A stretch of DNA of 64,000 bases from Triglochin maritima. Its lineage: Eukaryota; Streptophyta; Magnoliopsida; Alismatales; Juncaginaceae. Location: contig OY821775.1 in assembly GCA_963682175.1 (NCBI GenBank), positions 10,512,501 through 10,576,500 on the forward strand. Direction: 5' to 3'. Shown here piece by piece: positions 45,946 through 57,951 of this stretch (position 1 is its first letter; every line of letters starts with the position of its first letter). The notes beneath the pieces were generated by a model, which was given only the letters and a program-made list of their open reading frames with translations, did no database searches and was not told the DNA's origin. The translations under genes were made by a program, and so were the position numbers.

Positions 45946-47454
45946 GGCGGTGTTTGGATGGGAGGGGATCCAGCTCCCCAACCCCTCCGGAGCTGCTACA
46001 GTGAAAATAAGTGATCCAAACATGTAGAATGATCTCAAGGAGCTGAGCTCCCAAACCACAAGTCGAGGCATATTTTTTGCCTGGAGGGAGAAGCTCAGGT
46101 GATGAGCTTTTCGCAGATCCTCCACATGGTGGGTTGATGATGGTTTTTTAGGACAATAATACCTTGCTCAATTGAGCATATGCCACTAGGGATTACTTGT
46201 AGATTACATGTCTTGCGTGAAGAAAAATTATGCCTCTCCCTCCCGCAGCTTCTGTCCATAACCGTTGGAGTTCTCGCCTCTCCTTCCCGCACGTCGTTAT
46301 CTGGAGTTGGTCGCCGCAAGTGAGTTCTCCCCTTCTCCTCTGACTGTTCAAGTATGCATCAATTACAGAGTCGTCGATCCTTATGAATTTTACATTTGAT
46401 GTCAATGTACGGTGGCTTCTGAAGTTTGAGACTTACTTAAGAGTTATCCAATTTTGCTGCAATATGTTCCTTATACTTTATTATCAACCATTTAGAAGAT
46501 ATTGGAGTGGGCACACTAAGTTTCAGGTGAATTGGGATAGTGACTCCTTTAAGTGGTAATAGCATTTTTGTTTTATTTAGTTCTTAGTGATGATAAATAT
46601 TATGTCATGTCCATTGAGTATTATTTTTCACCTTGAATTTAGACGTTGTTAGCATTCCATGTGATGTTTAGTGATCTGTGGAATGTTTGTGTTTGTAACG
46701 TAATTGTTATGGTAATGAGTTGGAGTAAATGGATATTAGATTACTTGCATGTTTCAGATGATCAGTTGGTTGAGGTGAATGCATGTTGAGGAATTTGCTT
46801 CAGGACTTCGACTATATATGTTTTTGGAATTTGCTTTACAACTTTGCCTTCATGTATTTCTCCCTTGTTGTTGTACATTCTGACTTGCTGTGTAGATAGT
46901 GACTCTTTTTTTATCCTCTCTTGATGTTGTGCATTCTCATTTGCAACTACAATTGCAATTCGATTCGGCTGTGATTTTAGTGATATTTTAATTCGAGTTT
47001 TGTGCTATCAATTTGTTGTCGTTTGCTTGCACAAAAGGACAGTTTAGTTTTCTTTTAGTTTCTGCAAGGTGAAACTGTTTAGTGTATGGGAATTTGATAG
47101 TACAAGTAGTGAATTTTGCTACTGATAGTTTTGTGCCGAACAAGTACTTCAGCAATATAATGTTTTTACTTTGTTACCTGAAAAAAATCATTGCGTGAAG
47201 TAATTTTTTTACTTAGCAATTCTGTTAAATAAGAACATGATCTGATCTATACACAATGAAGGTTGCTGCTTTAATGAGAAGGTTAGGAGGGCAATTTCGG
47301 AATTTCTTCCGACAAGACACGTAGGGATCATATGCCTTCTTGGCATCCAAACGGTTTCCATTTCGGTTGGAAAGAAGCAGCTTCTAGATCTACAAACTCA
47401 GGAGTTGGATTCCTACCAGAAGTTCACATCTGGGAGTTTCATCCAAACGCAGCC
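45946..47454. mobile_element. Non-autonomous PIF/Harbinger-like element
   Basis: The ends GGCGGTGTTTGGATG and, read inward from the right, GGCTGCGTTTGGATG match at 13 of 15 positions and are flanked by TTA (45943-45945 and 47455-47457), the usual PIF/Harbinger target duplication. No transposase is visible; small frames inside do not resemble DDE or Myb-like proteins. Superfamily assignment rests on ends and target site only. Confidence 0.65.
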
Positions 47455-47457
47455 TTA

Positions 47458-50118
47458 ATATCATTGTGATCTTTATAAAGAGGAAAGAAACTCCATGTAT
47501 TTGATTATGATTTATGCTACCTTCAATAGAAACAATTCATTTCATTAACATAGATGTCTGCATTTAGTGGTTGTCATTGTAGCACATCACAAAATAGTTG
47601 GTACCAAATACAACATAACAGGGATGCTTCAAAAATAGAAACATCATGCTATGATTGGGAAAAGAAAATATAAATTTAATAAAGAAACAATATACGTACG
47701 TCTACAAAAGCATGTGTAATTATAAGATGATTTGATTTTTTCAAAACAAGGAGATTTGATTTATAAACAGTTGAATTTCGCAAACAATACACGTCATAAT
47801 TTCATGTATAATAATTTATACATTATCCGAACTTACGCAATCGTATAGGTCTGACTTCAACTCCCAAAACCATGACAAACTCCAATTATGAAACCTTCTC
47901 TGGGACGTTCCTATCTTTATTCGTATTTAAAGATCTTTAGGGAAAGAAAAAACTAATTAAATTTATTGAAGAGACCCAAAAGATAGAATCTTTGAAAGAA
48001 TAAATATTATGTCTTAGTCTATTTAATTATTGTTCATGACAATCAACTTTCTTATAGGGACCTACATTATTTAGTGGAATATGGATGACTCCGACACATA
48101 CATTCTCAAATTATTTAAACACTAAACAAAGTTCCAACACACCTGAGTCTTAGTTCGACCTAACTATCAACCACGCTAACACACCAAGGCCATTCGTTCC
48201 GACCCATGCCGAAAGGACGAATAAGAACCTAATATATTTATATTTCTATTCTATAATATATAATCAGATACAATAACCCTGTAGACCATGTGGTGCAACA
48301 ATCAGGATCACATGCAATGACCAACATTATATTCCCCATGATGTGGAAAGAAAGGATACCACTTTAATTTGTCACTTCATGCTATAGTTGGAGACTTGGA
48401 GGAAATGATGAAGCAAAGATTTCCTCTAACTTTTTAGCAGCACATGACCCAAATTCTTGCACCGGCCATCTTTATGGAATTATGGGGTTCAAAAGTATTA
48501 ATATTCATTTTGTTGGTGACTCCTTAGACCACCTCTCAGTGCAGTACCCATTGGCCAAACTATAGATTCTTTACCAAACATGTGAGGTTGACCCAATCTT
48601 TGAATGCTTAGGGTTAAGTGGGTGGTTTAGTTTATTCCCATGGAGTAAGAGGGGCACGCTCCAGATGTAGTGGAACTACAAAAAATAATCTTGTAAAGTT
48701 AAAGATGGGTAGGATTGGAAAGTTTGAGTGAGTTTGGTGGTCTTGATAGTAAGTAAAACATATATTAACCAAATGATATCTTCTTCGTGAAGGAAAAAAA
48801 GTGTGAGGTTGCACTATTACCAAAACAACTTTGGTAAGGACTTAGGAGTATTGTAGCAAAAAAGGGAATATATATATATAAGAATTATCTAGTGAACCGA
48901 TGCCTATTTTTTTATTTTAAACTTCCACCATATCCACCACACATCTGAAATTGTAAGGTAGATTATAAGAAAAACGATTAGGCTAATTAAATATGAGATT
49001 AACTGTAAATGAGATTCAATGGTGAGATTATAAGAAGCTTAAACTAAATAAGATGAATCCCAGACTCACAAAAACTTGACCACACACAAATATATATATT
49101 GCATCATTAAATATACCAAAAATCCAAAAGCATTCTCAAGTTAGGATACTTAGCAAAAAATTGTTTTAAGATGACACTGAAACAAGGATCAGTTTGTGTA
49201 ATCGTTTTATTTTTTAACTTTGATTTGTTTCCTAAATCTTCTGGTTAACTGCCAATGCATGAATGAGAATTCTGAAATCATATTCTCATTGCATTTAGTT
49301 GTTTTAATAACAAAATAATTCCATAAACATTACTTTCCATAAGATTGCAAACACACACACACAACATAAGACAAATGGCAAAATTACCTGAAAACATAAC
49401 GCCAATAGATATCAACCCAAGTAAGTACCCACGCTGCCACGCCACACAAATTTTCTCCTGCAAGAAATAATAATCCACATTAAAAACAAAAAAGAAGTAA
49501 TTGAGAAACAAGTGCCCAAGATTTGTGGGCCTGAGGCCCAACCCATTAATAACTGGAGATCGCCGGACTAGACGTCTAATAGAACAAGAGTGGCTACTCT
49601 TGACACTAATCAGATCAAGTCGGCAATTAGAATTAGAAGACCGAGGTCAAGTTAGGACCAGGTCAGAATCCAACCACGGTAAAACGGTTATAGGTCGGAT
49701 CTGGTTATCCAATTTCGAAACTAATCCGGTTCCAACTCGGTTCCGGTTCTAGCTACTGAACCATATCCGGATCCAGAACTGGGTATTATTATAAAAAAAC
49801 AAACCTAAAACGTTATTATAAGAAATAAAAAAAACAGTTTATAACCGTAAAAATTGAAAATTTTAAAGGTATTTACCGGATCTCACAATATCTGATTTTG
49901 GGTACCCGTGATCCCACCGGATCCAATTATGAGTACCCAAGTTGGAAACCGACCCGAATCCGATAAAATTCTGGATATCCAAATATTATATGAATATGGT
50001 TCTGATTCTTCCCATACCTGAACCATCCCTGGTCTGGAACATTCACCAATCACATGGGCTTCAATGTTAATTATATATATATATATATACAGAAATTTTA
50101 CAATTAGATCAGGTCTCA
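47458..50118. other. AT-rich intergenic region with exon-like and hAT-like traces
   Basis: About 48280-48580 resembles 57440-57930. Around 49391-49458 the minus strand has an acceptor, 23 codons reading EKICVAWQRGYLLGLISIG then VMFS, and a donor, which looks like an isolated exon with a membrane helix, not identified. About 49655-50045 contains degenerate CCGGTTCC/GGATCC/CCGACCCG words like the other hAT-like elements, but no bounded ends were found. A (TA)n run lies at 50074-50091. Confidence 0.4.
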
Positions 50119-50127
50119 TTTTAAAAG

Positions 50128-51585
50128 GGAACTACTATTCGTCGCCGGAAAACTACTTAAATCGCCCTAGAAATTATCTTTTTGCCCTTAACAAATCAAT
50201 TAATACTCATTTCGTCCCGTGTCTTTAAACAAGGTATTTGACTCAGTTTTACTCACATTCCTAGTACCAACACCACGAAAATGTCTGGCGAAACACATGG
50301 ATCCGGCTAGGTAACGAAGGCGGATTTTTTTTCCGACTCGGGCGTCTGGTTAAGACGCCTCCACCTAGGTGGAGGCGTCTGGATACGACGCCTACACCAT
50401 GGTGGCGGCGTCTTAGCCAGACGCCTCCACGAACGTGAAGGCGTCTGGCTAAGACGCCTCCACGTAGGTGGAGGTGTGTTAACCAGACTCCTCCACGTTG
50501 GTGGAGGCGTGTTAGCCAGACGTTCGTATTTTTTAATAATAAAAAATTAAAAATAAAAAATAAATAAATTCTTAAAATTATACGGTGTGTTATCTCAAAT
50601 TATTTGAGGTTCTGTTGCAAGATTTTTGGTGGTAACGGGGTCAAATTACAATGAGTTTTTTTGCAAGTGATTAATATTCAAAAAATTTAAGATCCAAAAT
50701 CCCTGGTGGTAAAACTTCCCGACTTACAATTTTTTTGGATTTTGAAATTGTTGGATATGATTTTTTTTTGAATTTTCATCAATTGCAAAAACTCGTTGTA
50801 AGGTGATGTCGGACGGTCGACCGTTTGCTTCTCAGTGTACCGAACATGTTCCATGCGGATGACCGAGTTTCCATCGGTCCACCGTGATCGTAAATACAGT
50901 AAGTTTTTGATCTTCCTAGAATCATTGGGTCAATTTACTTATCTCTACCCGGTTATCCGAATATTTATTCTCAGTAGCTTCGACATTTCTCTGGAAATCG
51001 CTATTCGGTGTACCGAAGGGGTATCGATCATCCGAATATAGTAATTATTAACTTATTAATTAATTAATTTAGCAATTATCTAAATTTATAATCAATTATA
51101 TTTTTAATAAAAAAATATAAAAATAGTAAAAAATTGCGAGCGTCTGGCGGAGCCGCCCAGCCTAGGATAGGGGCGTCTGGCTAAGACGCCTACCCGATGG
51201 GGAGGCGTCTTAGCCAGACGCCCGTCCCATGGGCGGGGCGTCTGGGTAAAACGCCCCCACCCCTCCTAGGGGGAGGCGTCTTACCCAGACACCCCTCTCC
51301 TACGTTGGGCGGATCCGTCAGACGCCCGCAATTTTTTATTATTTTTTATTATTTTTTTATTAAAATGATGTTGGATATTTTATCAGATTCGAGTACACCG
51401 GGGCGTCCGTTGGCTCATTATTGACCTCCAAAACATTACTTTTTATGATTATAAGAGGAAGATGAAGAGAGATGTATGATAGGAGGGTAAAATGTCGCGT
51501 TATAGCAGTAGAAATGAGAGAAGGGCAAAATGGTAATCTGTTAGGGCGATTTAAGTAGTTTTAGGGCGACGAATAGCAATTCAGC
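50128..51585 (+). mobile_element. Non-autonomous Mutator-like element copy 1, with palindrome arrays
   Basis: Long inverted ends: the left reads GGAACTACTATTCGTCGCC then AAAACTACTTAAATCGCCC; the right, read inward, matches from TTGCTATTCGTCGCC onward. Flanked by TTTTAAAAG (50119-50127) and TTTAAAAAG (51586-51594), a 9-bp duplication with one mismatch, typical of Mutator. Two GC-rich arrays (about 50336-50522 and 51137-51326) consist of alternating GGCGTCT and AGACGCC half-sites joined by CTAGG- or CATGG-type palindromes. A CGGTCGACCG lies near 50814. No transposase. Confidence 0.75.
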
Positions 51586-51752
51586 TTTAAAAAGATAAGA
51601 TTCCATATTTTCCTTCCTTAGATCTAGATACAATGGTTGGTTTATCCAACATTCAATTTGTACAACCAAAGGGTAACATGATAATCACACAAACACACCA
51701 CATCACATTGTTTCTTCTCATTCCTAACCTTCGCCCCCTCCACCATCCTAAC

Positions 51753-51996
51753 TAGGGGTGAGCATCGGTCCGGACCCGGACCGAACCGGACCCGAATGCT
51801 CTCTGGGGTCCGAACCGAAGACCGGACCATCCAGGTTTGGTCGGACCGAACCGAACCCAGACCGATCGGTCCGGTCTGGTCCCAAAACCCGGACCAGACC
51901 GAAAACCGAATTTGTCCCGAGGTCCGGACCGAAACCCGTACCAGTCGGATTCGGTCCGGATCGAACCCGGACCGTACCGAAAGTTGCACAACCCTA
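51753..51996. mobile_element. Non-autonomous hAT-like element with GGTCCGGACCGAACC words
   Basis: Flanked by a perfect 8-bp duplication ATCCTAAC (51745-51752 and 51997-52004). The ends TAGGGGTGAGCA and, read inward from the right, TAGGGTTGTGCA are hAT-like. The interior is wholly degenerate CCGGACCGAACC words on both strands. Same subfamily as the truncated copy at 5428. Confidence 0.82.
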
Positions 51997-52030
51997 ATCC
52001 TAACCCTCTTGACCATCCCATTGCGCCTAG

Positions 52031-52282
52031 CCGAAGATCACCTGCTCCGGCAATCGGATCACCGCCATCCAGCTCGGCAACCTCTCCTTATCCGGCACTC
52101 TCCCGTTCCTCTCCAACCTCACTTCCCTCGTCCGCCTCGAGCTCCAGGAGAACCTCCTCTCCGGGCTGAAGACCCTCCAAGTCCTCCTACCCGGAAAATG
52201 TTTCTCCTCCATTCTGGTTGGCGTCTTCCGAGGCCTTTCCTCCCTCCATGCTTCTTTGGAGAATTTAGTCTCCTCAGTCTGA
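52031..52282 (+). pseudogene. Fragment of a TMK-type leucine-rich repeat receptor kinase gene
   Basis: The frame reads ITCSGNRITAIQLGNLSLSG, then LPFLSNLTSLVRLELQENLL, SGLKTLQVLL and FRGLSSLHASLENLVSS to a TGA at 52280. This matches the N-terminal LRR region of the TMK receptor-like kinase family (auxin-related plasma-membrane kinases). Short internal deletions remove LRR pieces, and no signal peptide, further LRRs or kinase domain follow. The local GC content is much higher than nearby DNA, as expected for a captured or relic exon. It begins 27 bp after the hAT-like element's duplication. Confidence 0.72.
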
Positions 52283-53640
52283 AGTCTGCGTTTACACAAA
52301 GGGAAATAGAGTATACTAAAGATAAATATCAAAATATCATATTTTAAGATGTGTCCCAGTGTGTTATTTACTTACTATACTCCACATTGCTCTATTTCAT
52401 TTTTCATTTTGGTTATTATTTTCTGTATGTATTGAACAGAACGGCTGATCTCTGCACCATCTGCTTGGAACAAGAATTTGATGCTTTTCTTGTCCTACGA
52501 GAGATCATTTATCTTAGCCATTCATTTAGCATCAAAGTAATAAACATATGGACATGTAATTTGAATTCATATGCTTCCGGTGAAGCATAATATATATATA
52601 TATATATATATATATGCGTTCAATACACAATATTACACGTTTAAAACATAACTTATCATTTCAATACACAACTGTATCATTTTATTACACAAGTTCAATA
52701 ACTCTTTAATTCACAAAAAAATATTATTAAAATACACATTGCATTATAAGTTGAATATAATGTTGTTTAGTATGATTTAGCTTGTCTATTGGATATTTTG
52801 GTTAGAGAACATTTTGAAACAATTATTATTAAAATACATAACTGCATTATAACTTTAATATACACAACTCTAAAAGTTTAATATACAATTACATCATTAA
52901 AATACACAACAGAATACGTTTAATACACAAATACAGTTGGTTGTTGCCGGAGAGGAAGAAGTGAGCAACATATGATTCTAAAAGCTAGAGATACATACAT
53001 AAACATGAATTGTTGATCTTTGTGGAGGAAAGAAAGTAAATAGAGGGTTCATGTTGTTGTACATGGTATGGAAGTTAAGGCATTGATTGGTATTGAGGAG
53101 AGGGGAAATGTTTGATTTTGTATATTTTGTGATCAGACATATAAATGATTAATTAAAGTAAACTTAGGGAGCTTGTGTACATCCCCACTTAGGCCTACTA
53201 TAGATGCTAACGGACTCACATGAGACTAAATTACAATAGTATGACATATTTTTCTATAGGAGAGAGAGAGAGAGGGGAAAGGGAGATGTCAGAGATAGAA
53301 ATAAAACTTCCAGTGATTACACATCTATATGTGTTCAATACACAACAATATATGTTTAATACACCAATATATCATTTTAATACACAATGGTATCATTTTA
53401 TTACACAATGGTATCATTTATTAAATAAGTTCGACAACTCCTTCATAAAAACTCATTCACAAATCTGTCAAGCAACAAAAACATTTCTAAAAATCTGTCA
53501 AACAATCTGTCATTATCAAAGCATACAAGTCGTGTAGTTCCCGTCTTTGGCCTTCCACTTTGTCCACTTCCTTTTGTCTTACACTTTCCGAGTTGGTGGA
53601 CTTGAACTTCTGTTTTATCTTTTCTCAGATTAGGAATTTT
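52283..53640. other. AT-rich region with dispersed AATACACAA words
   Basis: A (TA)n tract lies at 52589-52615. At 52616-52935 and again at 53330-53430, short phrases such as TTTAATACACAA and ATTACACAA recur in loose tandem, an array of degenerate words. A short GA run is near 53262-53276. No gene. Confidence 0.5.
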
Positions 53641-53643
53641 ATT

Positions 53644-53805
53644 CTAACTAGCTGAAATAGAATTTACCTTTTGCACTTCTGTCATAGCATCTGACAATGC
53701 TTTTTCCACAACTGCATAAATTTCTTCATTTTCTGAAGCTTCATGTATCAATTCATTGGAACTATCATTGAGATTACCTGGATTAGACAAGAAAGTTAGT
53801 TTGTA
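53644..53805 (-). pseudogene. Possible FAR1-like C-terminal exon fragment
   Basis: The minus-strand frame reads NDSSNELIHEASENEEIYAV then VEKALSDAMTEVQKVNS, which resembles the acidic helical C-terminal region of FAR1/FRS proteins (a weak match from memory). It ends at a TAG. No upstream transposase exon was found. It may mark 52.6-55.4 kb as an old MULE relic. Confidence 0.3.
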
Positions 53806-53829
53806 AAAGTAGTTTATACTAATTAACAA

Positions 53830-56095
53830 TAGTTATCAAACAATTTTCTAGTGTAGCACACATGGTTTCCATTTTATTACATAACTAACTTATTTTACTA
53901 AACAATAGTTTTAGTAAATTAAAGAACTAAACCAAACTATTAAACAACTATGACAGTATATTACTTTAAATATAACTTCACAAGAATAATACTTACAATA
54001 GGTGTCACTTGAGATGTTGATTGAACAAACAAATGGTTTTCCATTGATGTTGTTTCCACCTATATAACGAATAACAGTCACAACATTACTATATTAAACA
54101 ACTAAACTAGATTATAAATCATTTCAAAAGAATACTTAGAATAGGTGTAACATGAAATGTTTGTTGAACAACAATATGATTTACCGTTGAGTTCAATTCA
54201 ACATATAGAAAATAATAATAGTCATGTATTGAACTAGTATAATTATGTATTGTACTAAGACAATTGTCTATTGAACTAGTGTAGTTATGTATTGTAATAG
54301 TGTCATTATGTATGTATTATTATTATTATTGTATTTTTGTGTATTAAACCGTTATGTTTGTGTAATATTAAACTAGTGTATTTCTGTTACATCAGAACAT
54401 CTCAGACTCAAATTCAAACGAATATCAAATCCAACTGAAATCTAGTGCAACTTCTAGATCTAACTCAGCCATTAGTGAATACATGAGTTGAATATTACTA
54501 TTTCATTACAATATACTTGGAAGTTGGAAGTACAGCAAAATCTTCAAACCTTATCCTACTTCCAGTAGATGCAAGAACTAAATAGTAACACTTGAACACA
54601 TAAGATTCAAATTCAAACGAATTCTTCAAATCCAATTGAAATGTTGTACAAATTTTCTAATATGACTGGATTTGTAACTATGGCAAGCGTAGAAATTTAC
54701 TATCTCATCACAATACACTGAAATTTCAACTAAATTGTCCACTCAAATCCCATTTTGAGCAGACAAAAGAGAAAATAAACATAAACTCAATCAAATCATT
54801 CAAATGCAACCAAAACCTCGAGAAATCTCGTTAAACTTACAACGAATACACGAGTCGAAAAAACACTGTTTCTAAACACTAAACCGAAATTCCAACAAAA
54901 TTTCCCTATTTAACCTCATTTCTAGCAGACACAAGATCTAAGCACCATCAACATCCGAACAACACACCACGCCAAAATCCAAACAAACTCCAAAATCCAA
55001 CGTACTCGACTCCTACCTAAACACCAAATAACTCAACAAACCGCACACAAATCTCGTACGAATCTCCAAATCCAAACTCGATTAACTCCCTCACGGTTGT
55101 CGATGGTTTGGTGAGATGAGGAAGGAGGGTAGGAGAGTGGAGGTCAATCTTCCATCGTCTTTTGGAAGGTTGCTGGAGGCGTCACGCGTGGTTTGGTGCG
55201 ATTGGGAAGGACCAAATGAGGGGAGGAAGGAGGACAAGATGTGTGTGATTGAGAAGAAACGAAAGAGGGAGGACGAGATGGGTGCGTATGGGAAGGAAGG
55301 AGGGGAGGTAAAAGAAGGACGAGGTGATTATGAAATTACCCATTTTCATGTTTCACCATTAGATTTGATCTTGATGGTGCATGTTTGTGGTCTCATTATA
55401 TTAAATTGAGACATGGTCTCATTCTAATACCTCCCTATATATATTGAGTTGAAGTCGGAACTTCTTCAACTGTGGTATGTGGGGATTAGTATTTATGTTT
55501 CCACTATGGTCACAAAAAGTACACATGATAATTAATAATTGATGGTGCTATCATACGGATAATTACCGTTGCTAAAAACTCAATTTCTTGTAGTGAATAC
55601 CTTCCCACTGGAGAGCCGAAGAGGTATCACCCAGTCACCCGTACCTTTCAATCTCAAATGTTATTTCACTTGTATTATTCACTCCGCGTAAACTTGCGTT
55701 AGTTAAGTTCACATTTAACGCTGGAAATTATGTTTTTGCCTTTGTTTTTTCTTTTATTTTTCAAATATAAATAGGACTTTTCGTTAAGAGTGGGGAAAAA
55801 AGAAGTGTGAGAAAAAACTCAATTAATTAGTCTAAATTGTTCGTATGAATTCAAATAAGAAGATATGAAAAGAGTCCCAAAGAATGTTATCTTACTTCTT
55901 TCATATTCTTTGATGTAAAATTTTAGTCATACTTGAGATTTACAATAAGAAAACAATGATAATATTGCAATTCAACTCTTAAATGTTAACACAAGTTTAT
56001 GTTTAGTGGCTGAGAGAAATTAAGTCGGGCAATTAGAATTCTGGAGTGTGCCCCTCTTTCACTTTCCTCGGTACAAGTGAAAGGATTTATGAAAT
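53830..56095. other. AT-rich intergenic region, no recognised gene
   Basis: Several diverged phrases (AACGAATTCTTCAAATCCAA-type, CCAAACGAATATCAAATCC-type) recur between 54400 and 55080, suggesting an old tandem repeat. A purine-rich plus-strand frame at 55116-55409 resembles no known protein. Confidence 0.45.
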
Positions 56096-57181
56096 TGTTA
56101 GGAAATTGTATTGAAGAACGACATCAGAACGATCAACCGAAACATATTCATTAGAGTCGGGCTGAGAATTTACTAGACTCCCAAAAATTGATGACCGAAC
56201 CTCATTCGGTCCACCAATACCCAGCCAATAGAGTCTTTCTGGGAGAAATTGAAATCCGAAGAACGGACATCTGAACCCTATTCAGACGTCTGGATCTGAT
56301 CCATTATCTGACCAACGGTTGACCAAAACCAAGTGAAATACCAAATTAGAGTGCACTGGAACATGAAGAACGATTGACCGTTTCTCAAACTGTCGATCGA
56401 AATTTGGACGCAGACAATTTTCATTAATGGTACTTTGGGTATTCTTACGTCATTTAAGTTTGCCCTAAACTTCTCCTATAAATACCTAAGTTTCTTAGAA
56501 CCCTAATGTTGTTATTGAAATCTTGAGAGAAAAGAGAGCCACCAAGTTGAGAGGTAGGTTCACGGTTCAAAAATGCGGGATGCGGATTGGATGCGGCGAG
56601 GTACCACATCTTGCATATGCGGGATACAAACGCGATGTGTATGCATATGTGGTTTGCAATTTAGTAATTAAATAATATCATATACATATATTAATTATAA
56701 ATTATATATATGTAACTAAAATTTTAGGTAAAATGAATAATTCCTAACATCAATAATTCGATATTAAACAAAACATGACAAAATTTAGGCATATTTGAAA
56801 TACGCCGCATATGCAACCGCTTCTTCCCGTATATGCAGTCACATCTTCTCGCATTTCTGAACAAAGAGTAGGTTTAGCCCCCAATACTCTTTATGGTTTT
56901 GGATTTGGGAAAAATCTTGTTGTTAGATAATTATCCGACCCTCAATCTGGTGTAGCAAGTCATCTTTGGTTCCATTCTCATAGTGAAGCTCGATCCATCA
57001 CTGCACTAGTGATTTTTTGTAATTAGGTTTCCACGTAAATCCGATGTTGTGTTTGTTTTTGTTTACTTGATTGCTTGTGAGATTGTTAGATGCATGTTAG
57101 GTGTTCGATGAATTGCTTAACTTGAGTTCTATTGGGTTTTTTGCATCATACCGCATACGAACCCGACTATAGATTCTAACA
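56096..57181 (+). mobile_element. Probable solo LTR (1086 bp)
   Basis: Ends TGTTAG and CTAACA are perfect inverted repeats of the LTR type. A TATAAATA box at 56477-56484 is followed by a transcript-leader-like region. The five flanking bases GAAAT and ACAAT match at only three positions, so the target duplication is not convincing. It contains an hAT-like MITE. GATTGACCGTTT and TCGATCG words recall the other LTRs. Confidence 0.5.
56561..56866. mobile_element. hAT-like MITE (306 bp) nested in the LTR
   Basis: Inverted ends CACGGTTCAAAAATGCGGG and, read inward from the right, CTTTGTTCAGAAATGCGAG match at about 14 of 19 positions. They are flanked by GTAGGTT on both sides (56554-56560 and 56868-56874; 7 of 8 positions over an 8-bp duplication). 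The interior has ATGCGG/ATATGCGG words at each end and an AT-rich middle. Confidence 0.68.
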
Positions 57182-57186
57182 ACAAT

Positions 57187-57942
57187 ACATGGAAGATTGT
57201 CCCTAGTTCAATAGTTTTGACAAAATTGAAGATCTGTTGAAGTGTATTCATGTAATTTTTCCAATATTAATAACAAGTTTATTCTTGTGTGTACACTTAG
57301 AATGTTGAAAATGATCGACTTAACCCAAATTTAATTGTTTGGAACTCATACCACCCACTTCTACTTAGGAACCATACATGACACCAACCTCATTCAATCC
57401 AAGGACAACATTCCGCATTAGAAACCCTAGCAAACACAAGTAAAACCATTGTAAATCATGTGGTATTGTCGTATTGTGGTGCAAGAATTATAATGACATG
57501 TGTGGTTCATAGTGCGGGATTTTAATCAAATACAATTTATCTTCTTTCAAAATAAATAAATTATAATGACATGAACCCACACACAACTCTTAATGATGCG
57601 GAATGCTCACTTATTAGAATGTCCACACTTTTCCAACTCGAAATAATATACAGTTAGAATGTTTTAATCCATGCATGACAAACCGTTTTCCATGACGTGG
57701 AAAGAAAGGTAGGGTACATATGTGCTAAGTTGGGGGACATGTGGAAGCAATAAGGTCTTTTCAACTTTACGTGAGCCCATAAACTTCAGCAAAAAAATTA
57801 AGAAAACTTTAGAGGAGCACATGACCTAAATTTCTTCACTTGATAAATGAATGACACCACTTTTGTACGGATGACCACTTCGATCACCTCAACTCAGTTC
57901 CGATTGGGCAAACCTAGATTGCAAAACATCGAGTAACGCTCA
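57187..57942. other. AT-rich spacer with a segment related to 48.3-48.6 kb
   Basis: Shared phrases with 48280-48580, in the same order, include CATGTGGT, CATGA(C/T)GTGGAAAGAAAGG, AGCACATGACC and CAGT(A/T)CC(C/G)ATTGG. Diverged duplicate; no coding potential seen. Confidence 0.45.
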
Positions 57943-57951
57943 TTTCTTTAC

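Noticed and set aside
49391..49458. Isolated exon-like 23-codon segment with splice sites
   Set aside because: It is too short to assign and no partner exon was found within several kilobases, so I did not call it a gene.
51642..52016. ORFs of 79-183 codons through the GGTCCGGACC element
   Set aside because: Low-complexity mobile-element sequence; frames on both strands have the same composition and no domain.
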